Below are positions 20,950 to 26,111 of a stretch of 26,111 nucleotides of DNA, piece by piece. The DNA lies in contig JPHH03000126.1 of the NCBI GenBank assembly GCA_000750105.3, positions 1-26,111 of the forward strand. The letters run 5' to 3'. Source of the DNA: Tolypocladium sp. Sup5 PDA-1 (lineage: Eukaryota > Ascomycota > Sordariomycetes > Hypocreales > Ophiocordycipitaceae). Positions within the stretch are counted from its first letter, which is position 1; every line of letters starts with the position of its first letter. The position numbers and the translations under genes were made by a program. The notes below the pieces were generated by a model that did not search any database, was not told where the DNA came from, and saw only the letters and a program-made list of their open reading frames with translations.

Positions 20950-21960
20950 TTTATATTACCTCGAGCTAGTAAACTCGAAGCTATAATTAATCTTTAGGAC
21001 TTTATATTAATTATTATACCTTATTATATAAGTAATTTTAAAGATATTATTAGCAGTATATAAGTAATATATATACTAGAATTTCTCTAGGAATATTATA
21101 AAGCTACGAATAGCTAGCGTTTTTATATTAATTTAGTAATACCTTAGAACTAAATCGCTAGTAATAGGGCTAACTTCCTCCTTATTATTATTTACTTCCT
21201 CTTCTTCCTTATCTTCTTCCTCTAGGGGAAGAATATAATAGCTAGGATTATCTAGATTATTAATAAAAGAACTAGCGTTATTAGAGGCAATAGCTAAAGA
21301 GAGAATAATAGCGGATAGACCCTCTAGTTCTACCGCTACTAGCATAGTTAAGCTAATAGAGGGATTTAAGGGCAATACGCTAAGCGATTTATCCTAATAG
21401 TTAGAGTTATATACCTTAATAGTTAGTATAAGAGAAATAATTAAGACCTTATTATTAGTCTCTATAGAATTATCCTCTTTAAATAATATTACTTCCTCTT
21501 TTACTCGAATACGAGCTTTCGAAGATATTAGTAATTCCCTAGCGATAAATAGGTTTACTACTAGCGAGTTTAAGGCGAGCTTTTCCTTAATAGACTCCCG
21601 GGGAGCTAGGCCTTTATTAAATAAGTTAGACATAATATCGTTAGCTAGATAAGGGCGACGACGGGAATAGATAAGAGAAATATCCTTATTAGAGGATAAC
21701 TCTATATATACGCGCTTTTAAGCGATAGAAGTATAATTTATTCCCTTTAAGCTAGGAATAGCTAGCCCCTTTCCCTTAAGACTATAAGGCGCGACTAAAA
21801 AGATTCGCTAAGGAATAATAATTAATAAATTTTAATAAATATTTTCTATAATATATACTAAACTATATCCTATAGGAGTTAGTATTCTAGGTAAAGGAGT
21901 AGCTTATAATAGCGAGCGCGTAAGAGATAGTCTAATACTTTTACTATAACCTTAGCTTTA
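20950..21960 (-). pseudogene. Unrecognised minus-strand ORF remnant with acidic tract
   Basis: A minus-strand frame that is open from 21633 to 21394 and again from 21375 to 21133, with one TAA between them and a few RIP-type stops on either side (to about 20,950 and 21,960). Readable parts: L-A-N-D-I-M-S-N-L-F-N-K-G-L-A-P-R, then a Lys/Glu-rich stretch, A-V-E-L-E-G-L-S-A-I-I-L-S-L-A, and an acidic run L-E-E-E-D-K-E-E-E-E at about 21180-21230. I do not recognise a family. It may be the C-terminal part of the MULE whose N-terminus lies at 22640-23458, a second protein of that element, or another transposon gene. Too decayed to decide. Confidence 0.45.
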
Positions 21961-22639
21961 ACGAGCCCGAGTACTTAGCGTAGTTATATAACTAGTCTTC
22001 TTACTATAACTGGCCTTTAGAGTTTCTTCGATATAAATTATAGTAATATAGGTAGAATAATATTATAAGTAATATTAAGGCGAATCGAAGGTATTTTATT
22101 AATATTAGATAGGAGGCTAAGAAGTAAGGTTTATATAAAAGAAGAGTAAGGAAAAGAAAACTATAAATAAATAACGGCGATTAATAATAATTATTATTTA
22201 CTAATAATTTAAGTTATATATATTATCTCTATAATAACTACTTTTAAAGTAACCTATTCTATTACTATAGAAACTTTACTTATTTACCTTTAGTTTACTA
22301 TATATTCGCTACTAAATTACCCTATACTTACTTATTACTAATCGAGTTAATTACTAAGAGAGAGGGGATAATTATAAGGTTTAGGGGCATTAATACTAAG
22401 AAGCTAGGCTACGATAAGGAGCTAGGCTATAAGGTTAGGTATAATAGAATAATACCTAGGTTACGTAAATAATCGTAGTAACTTAAGCGCGAGTCGGTAG
22501 CGAACTATTACCCTAGTAAGCTTAAGTCTTACATACTTAATAGAATATGCTCGTGCTCCTGCTTAACGATCCTACCTTCCTATAGGTAATTAATCTATTA
22601 TATAATTAAATACTTGTTTAAGTCGGTATTATATATATA
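21961..22639 (-). other. Decayed stretch between the MULE motif block and the acidic ORF
   Basis: AT-rich RIP-altered DNA. After the G-E-S motif of the MULE domain near 22650 the minus-strand reading becomes ambiguous; two frames each give short protein-like pieces, which suggests a frameshift or indel. No confident domain, RNA gene or repeat is seen. Confidence 0.4.
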
Positions 22640-23458
22640 ATCCTACTTACTCTCGCCGCTAAGGAATATAAAGGTAATATAGAAAGATTACTAGTAGGCA
22701 TTAATGCTAATAATATCGAGTAGCGGCATCTTATACTTATTTATCTTATACGTATAGTCTAAGAGGGCTAAGTCCGGATATGTTACGAGGTATGCTATTA
22801 ACTCTCGATAAGTAAGAAAAACTACTATAACCCGACCCTACTAGTCGAGCTATATCTATAAATAGAATCCCTGCTTTTATAGCTTATTATAGAGAGCCTA
22901 TATTATACTCTAGCCCTCGCATAGCTCTCGCTTACTTTATATAATATAGTTATAGATATCTTATTAAGTTATAAGGCTATTAGAGTTCTAACGTATATAA
23001 GTCCGGATATCTCTTAGCGCTATGCTAGCATTCGAGAGGCTACTAATCGTTATAATAGTCTACTTATCTACTATACGATATACTAGATAAGTAGCCTCGT
23101 GCCGGCTCGGCTCGTAGTTATGAAAAGTATACTAGGCGTCTAGCCGATGCCGTAAAGACCACATAGTCTTATTAAGGCTTTCCTTTGCTAGTACTAAGAA
23201 GGGGCAGAGGGTGCCTCGTATACTAGTATTCCGTTTCCTTACCTTTAAGGCGTCTAGAGGGCGGTAGCTTCGATTATAAGTATATACGACGACGGTCCTT
23301 TTGCTTATTATTATTCTAGACTTTCCCGTAGCGAAGGCATAGCCTCGGGGCGCTGCCTAAGCGTTGATTGCCTTAGCTAAGGCATCCCGGGAGTCGTATT
23401 CGCCTTTAGGACGGAGATAGTTATCTGAGAATTCGCTTTGCGCATCAATTGGCTGCAT
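22640..23458 (-). pseudogene. MULE-type (Mutator-like) transposase, N-terminal half, RIP-mutated
   Basis: Minus-strand cut-and-paste transposase remnant. The start is taken as the ATG at 23456-23458; an in-frame upstream ATG at 23582-23584 would add 42 residues. First comes D-A-L-A-K-A-I-N-A (stop for Trp at 23357-23359) then A-A-P-R-G-Y-A-F. Next is a FAR1/WRKY-GCM1-like DNA-binding region: G-T-L-C-P-F, M-W-S-L-R-H and Y-T-F-H-N-Y-E-P-S-R-H, where H-N-H is typical. The MULE core starts at about 22,790-22,640: Y-P-D-L-A-L-L-D-Y-T-Y-K-I-N-K-Y-K-M-P-L-L-D-I with the first catalytic Asp, then F-I-F-L-S-G-E. Stops throughout. The N-terminal 70 codons are free of RIP damage, unlike the rest. The terminal inverted repeats are not identified. 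Confidence 0.8.
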
Positions 23459-23728
23459 CGTGGGCACCGGCAGCTTTGGTGTTATTAAGAAGGCGGCTTG
23501 TGGCGTAACGTAGCGGGCCCCGCTAGAGCTGTCGAGCCGCAAAGATAATGACGACGTAGATAATAGGCTAATGAAGCCTTGCACAGGGTCTCACAGGGTC
23601 AATTGACTCAATTCGTGATGTCTGCCTTGATCTCTTCTACGGGGCTACTGTTGTGTGCAAAAGGCGGCTGATGACGGTGCCCTCATCGTGGTCACGTGGC
23701 AGCCGCTACAGAGCCGGGCTGACATAAG
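23459..23728. other. Transition segment, normal base composition
   Basis: Here CpA and TpG are common again. The first 126 bp could code the 42-residue N-terminal extension of the transposase (minus strand, ATG 23582-23584). The remainder holds no ORF I can support. A 7-bp tandem-like TCACAGGGTC/TCACAGGGTC repeat lies at about 23589-23600. It could be the 5' leader of the MULE or host intergenic DNA. Confidence 0.4.
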
Positions 23729-23916
23729 CGGCGCCCCCTGGGGGCGCGGGCTTACAGGCGCCCCTAGGGGCCCCCCAATGGGGCGCCAGCGCTAAATACT
23801 GCCTTACATAATGGGGGCACGGGGGGTCCGTGCCCCTTTAAGGCACGGGGGTCCGTGCCTGTATTGGCTCCCCCGTGCGCTGTACGGAGCCGTGCCTCTA
23901 TGGGCTCCCGCTGTAT
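23729..23916. repeat. GC-rich cluster of palindromes and hairpins
   Basis: At least five inverted repeats in under 190 bp: GCGCCCCC/GGGGGCGC (23731-23747), the palindrome GCCCCTAGGGGC (23760-23771), GGCGCCCC/GGGGCGCC (23757-23787), GGGGCACGG/CCGTGCCCC with a GGGGT loop (23814-23836), AGGCACGG/CCGTGCCT with a GGGT loop (23841-23860), and GGCTCC/GGAGCC (23866-23891). CTGTATTGG occurs twice (23859 and 23911). It lies between the RIP-damaged MULE and the promoter of the kinase-like gene. It could be a terminal repeat of the MULE, an independent short palindromic element, or a boundary sequence. Confidence 0.7.
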
Positions 23917-24057
23917 TGGATCTGCTGAGTCAGCCAAGTCAAGGACGTGGGCAAACGAAGCCTCTGTTAAAAGGTCGGGAGCCATCCTATCCTTGTGTTT
24001 CTGATTGCCATCTGGCCACGTTAGCCAGGTCATCAAATCACAGCACCTGCCCCCCCA

Positions 24058-25025
24058 ATGTCGACGGCGAATGCTCCGGAGCCAGGCACCGGCTCAAATG
24101 GCTGCTGCACCTCCAACCAGATGAAGGTGTTCCGCGAATCCAGCTTCTTCAAAGAGGGACGAGCGCCAGCGCTTCCTGCACCAGCCGAGATCAGATGGAT
24201 CAACGAAGCGTCGAGCCATATATGCGCCAGAGACTTCAATCGTCCACCACCTGTCACAATCCCGTCGCTAGGGCTGCTCGTCAAGTATGGAGGTGATGTA
24301 ACCATTGTCGAGGCTCAGACTCAAATGATGGTACGCGAGAAGCTGCAAGGCCAAGTGACAGTCCCTGAAGTTTTCGGCTGGGCTGAGGATGGGGGCCAGG
24401 GGTTCATTTACATGTCCTTGATCGAGGGCAGCACTTTGCAGGAGAGATGGGAAGACATGAATGAGGACGAGAGACAAGCCGTCTGTGAGGAACTCAGGTT
24501 TGCGGTGAAGGCGTGGCGGACCTTGGAGCAAGACAAACATGACCGCTATATCGGTGAGCAAGGCGCATCAGATGCAGCATACCGGCAAAGCTAACCAAGA
24601 CCGTCTTCACAGGCGGCGTGAACAAGCAACCACTGAACGACATCTATGTTGCGGACTATCCAGAGCTCGCGGGGCCATTCCAAGGGGCCAACGCACTCCA
24701 GCAGTTCCAAGACGCCTGTGGAATCGACATCAGCGACGACGTACCCATTGTGTTCACGCATTCTGATCTCCTTGCACCCAACATCCTCTTGTCGCCGGGC
24801 TCGAACCCGAAGGTGGCAGCCATCATCGACTGGGGCCAGGCCGGGTGGTATCCCGCGTACTGGGAGTATTGCAAAATGCGGCGGGTGAGGCTGAACCCAG
24901 AGCGTTTCAGTAAAGCTGCTCAAGAAGAATGGTGGGCAAAGTATCTCCCGATGATTGTAGACCCGGTGGACGACGAGACGTGCTACTATCCGTGGCTTTA
25001 TTTTGCCTTGTCCAGAGGCATGTGA
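24058..25025 (+). CDS. Aminoglycoside-phosphotransferase/choline-kinase-like protein (APH fold), one intron
   Basis: Two exons, 24058-24553 and 24613-25025, give 302 residues, the usual length for fungal APH-like proteins. Lys76 in L-L-V-K-Y-G and Glu85 in V-T-I-V-E-A are the likely N-lobe ATP contacts. F-I-Y-M-S-L-I-E-G-S-T-L is the hinge. H215-S-D217-L-L-A-P-N222 is the Brenner catalytic loop (usual form H-G-D-L-x-x-x-N), and I-I-D238-W-G-Q-A-G-W-Y-P-A-Y-W-E-Y is the metal-binding segment typical of fungal members. These enzymes transfer phosphate from ATP to a small-molecule hydroxyl; the substrate here is unknown and a protein-kinase-like or drug-resistance role should not be assumed. The protein looks cytosolic, with no signal peptide or membrane segment. 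The 5' start is the first in-frame ATG giving a full N-lobe; the first 40 residues are low-complexity and may be mis-started. Codon use is normal and no RIP stops occur, though the gene begins only 700 bp from RIP-damaged DNA. Confidence 0.85.
24554..24612 (+). other. Spliceosomal intron of the APH-like gene
   Basis: 59 nt, phase 1. The donor is GTGAGC, the branch-site candidate is GCTAAC (24590-24595) and the acceptor is CAG at 24610-24612. Splicing joins D-R-Y-I-G to G-V-N-K-Q-P-L-N and keeps one frame across the APH fold; without it the first exon frame stops at 24592-24594. Size and signals are typical of filamentous ascomycetes. Confidence 0.88.
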
Positions 25026-25880
25026 TGCTGTAATTCCGCAGCAAAATATATCCATGCAGGCTGAGCATTCTGCCCAATGGGTGATGCATTATTTCAACAG
25101 AGGCCGGCCCGAGCGCTTAAAATGTGATGAGCGGCTGCTTGGTCGCATGTTGCCTATACCGGCTATTATTAGCTGGCGCTCCGACAGGGGGTCCCGCATG
25201 GAAACGCCAGTTGGAGACCGGAGAAGCATAGCTACATGCGGCGTGTCCACGTTGCCAGGGTTCGGGATCGTGCAATATGTTCATGTCCCGTAGCAACGCT
25301 TCGTAACCACAGTGCGTTTCCAGTAGCTAATCTTCTTGCTGTAGTAGTAAAGAGCGGCCCCCGGTCTCCAACAAAGAGATAGCTGGTAACTCGAATTACT
25401 AGGCGACTTGTTAGCTACCGAAGATTATGGCCTGGTAGTTGCGGGCAGTTCCTGGCCTGCGCCCCGCTGTTACGTACCGGCACCGCTGCTGCGGTGTACG
25501 GGTCGTAGCCGCCTATGCAATGTAGATACGGAGTACTGGGAAACGATTGGCAAATGCTGGGTAAGTTAACCGCCCACTGCTGCAGTTCATGCGTCAAGAC
25601 TCATGCCACCCCACCGAATTGACTGGGAATTGAGCTATGTGACTAAATAGCGTGTAGCAAAGGTAACAGGTTACAACCACTTATTCCGGCTTGGCGGCTG
25701 GGAGAGCCTGCATTATCATACGCTCCATCCAACAATATGACACTCACCCTATTTCACCCTATTGCGTGCCTCCCTAGCCGCCAAAGAGTGTAGAGGATAG
25801 AGCGCATTGGTCCATAGCTTCAAAGCTACGGACGGCCCAACCAATTTGTTTCATGATAACTCAAGCGAGTGTTTAGAGAG
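25026..25880. other. Intergenic region, no gene supported
   Basis: About 850 bp of normal-composition DNA with short open frames on both strands but no recognisable domain, splice structure or tRNA. It should hold the 3' end of the APH-like transcript and the upstream control region of the next gene. An inverted-repeat pair is at 25199-25372. A short dyad TAGCTT/AAGCTA lies at about 25815-25828. Confidence 0.5.
25199..25372. repeat. Paired short inverted repeats in the intergenic region
   Basis: TGGAAACGC (25199-25207) is inverted as GCGTTTCCA (25314-25322), and GTTGGAGACCGG (25210-25221) is inverted as CCGGTCTCCAAC (25361-25372). The order is A-B then A'-B', so the two pairs cannot form one simple nested hairpin. 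It may be a remnant of a small inverted-repeat element or coincidence. Confidence 0.5.
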
Positions 25881-25887
25881 CATGGGA

Positions 25888-25896
25888 TATATAAAG
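25888..25896 (+). promoter_or_regulatory. TATA box of the proline-rich gene
   Basis: TATATAAAG lies 146 bp ahead of the ATG at 26042, with a pyrimidine-rich stretch (about 25940-25985) between them, as is common in fungal promoters. No other element can be named. Confidence 0.5.
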
Positions 25897-26041
25897 CTCT
25901 TCCTTCTATCAGATATAATGGCTCATCAAGTCATTCTCTCAATCACTGCTTTCTCACCCGCTACCCGCTGTTTCCTCTGTCCGCAAAACTGATAGCATTT
26001 GCAGAGCGCCTAGAGAGGGATTTCGCAACAGCTATTCCATC

Positions 26042-26111
26042 ATGTCTTCCAGATCTGCTCCTCCTCCTCCTCCTCCGCCCCAGCCAGCTGTCAAGAAGGC
26101 TGCCGCCCCCC
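26042..26111 (+). CDS. Start of a proline-rich protein, runs off the window
   Basis: ATG at 26042 in the context CCATCATGTC (A at -3). The first 23 codons read M-S-S-R-S-A, seven Pro, Q-P-A-V-K-K-A-A-A-P. The Pro run is coded by a CCT microsatellite. The reading is open to the window edge and there are no RIP-type stops. A basic/proline-rich N-terminus is usually disordered; the family cannot be told from this much. The TATA box and CT-rich leader upstream support a real gene start. Confidence 0.6.
   Translation, partial: MSSRSAPPPPPPPQPAVKKAAAP

Noticed and set aside
1..23360. Bacterial or organellar origin because of AT richness and TAG/TAA-rich frames
   Set aside because: Chromodomain retroelements, CpA-specific C-to-T decay and the spliceosomal intron next door indicate fungal nuclear DNA with RIP; no alternative genetic code explains the loss of CAG, CAA and TGG together with Cys to Tyr changes.
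23764..24305. Overlapping open frames on both strands (90, 161, 90 codons) upstream and across the start of the APH-like gene
   Set aside because: They arise from GC-rich palindromic DNA and out-of-frame reading of exon 1, with no domain and no splice support.
24591..25089. Minus-strand and alternate plus-strand frames over exon 2 of the APH-like gene
   Set aside because: Exon 2 in the chosen frame carries the H-S-D-L and I-I-D-W motifs; the others are shadows.
25003..25293. Plus-strand frame of 96 codons after the APH-like gene
   Set aside because: Starts inside exon 2 in another frame, shows no domain and no coding pattern.
25560..25585. GTAAGT ... CTGCAG as an intron of an unseen gene
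   Set aside because: The interval is too short for a fungal intron and no exon is recognisable on either side.
1..26111. CRISPR arrays, tRNA, rRNA, toxin or defence operons
   Set aside because: No regularly spaced repeats, no cloverleaf or rRNA signatures and no operon-like gene clusters were seen on either strand.

Overview
This window looks like a transposon-dense, AT-rich block of a filamentous ascomycete (Pezizomycotina) chromosome that gives way to ordinary gene space near the right end. From position 1 to about 23,360 the DNA is saturated with C-to-T and G-to-A changes in the CpA/TpG context: CAG, CAA and TGG codons have become TAG or TAA, Cys codons have become Tyr codons, and CpG is largely kept. 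This is the signature of repeat-induced point mutation (RIP), a fungal genome defence. After about 23,360 base composition is normal and an intron-containing gene is intact.

Layout. (A) 1-2474: plus-strand fragment of a Ty3/Gypsy gag-pol that stops inside reverse transcriptase. (B) 2475-10378: a minus-strand Ty3/Gypsy chromovirus with LTRs at both ends, gag, protease, RT, RNase H, integrase and chromodomain, plus an extra gene on the opposite strand between pol and the 3' LTR. A is the same family as B in inverse orientation. (C) 10379-11919 and 18498 to about 20570: a second, much more AT-rich chromovirus on the plus strand, lacking its 5' part and split by element D. (D) 11920-18492: a complete plus-strand chromovirus inserted in C with a 5-bp target duplication (CTTAA). 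It too carries a decayed antisense ORF between pol and the 3' LTR. (E) about 20,930-23,590: minus-strand remnants, including a clear Mutator-like (MULE) transposase N-terminal half and an unrecognised acidic-tract ORF. (F) 23,729-23,916: a GC-rich cluster of hairpins. (G) 24,058-25,025: an intact one-intron gene for an aminoglycoside-phosphotransferase/kinase-like protein. (H) 25,026-26,041: intergenic DNA with a TATA box, then the first 23 codons of a proline-rich protein running off the end.

How it fits together. The three chromoviruses are dead: RIP put stops through every frame, and the second catalytic Asp of the integrase triad is Asn in all three. The degree of RIP (C heavier than D and B) and the nesting of D in C give a relative order of events. 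B is not a simple insertion: its two LTRs share their ends but have unrelated centres, and its two flanks come from different elements, so it is best read as a recombinant of two related copies. The most unusual content is the antisense ORFs of B and D; the B one has six Tyr residues spaced exactly like the six Cys of a fungal Zn2Cys6 cluster, followed by a coiled coil. I see no tRNA, rRNA, CRISPR array, bacterial operon or secondary-metabolite gene. All family names come from motifs read by eye; no database search was possible.
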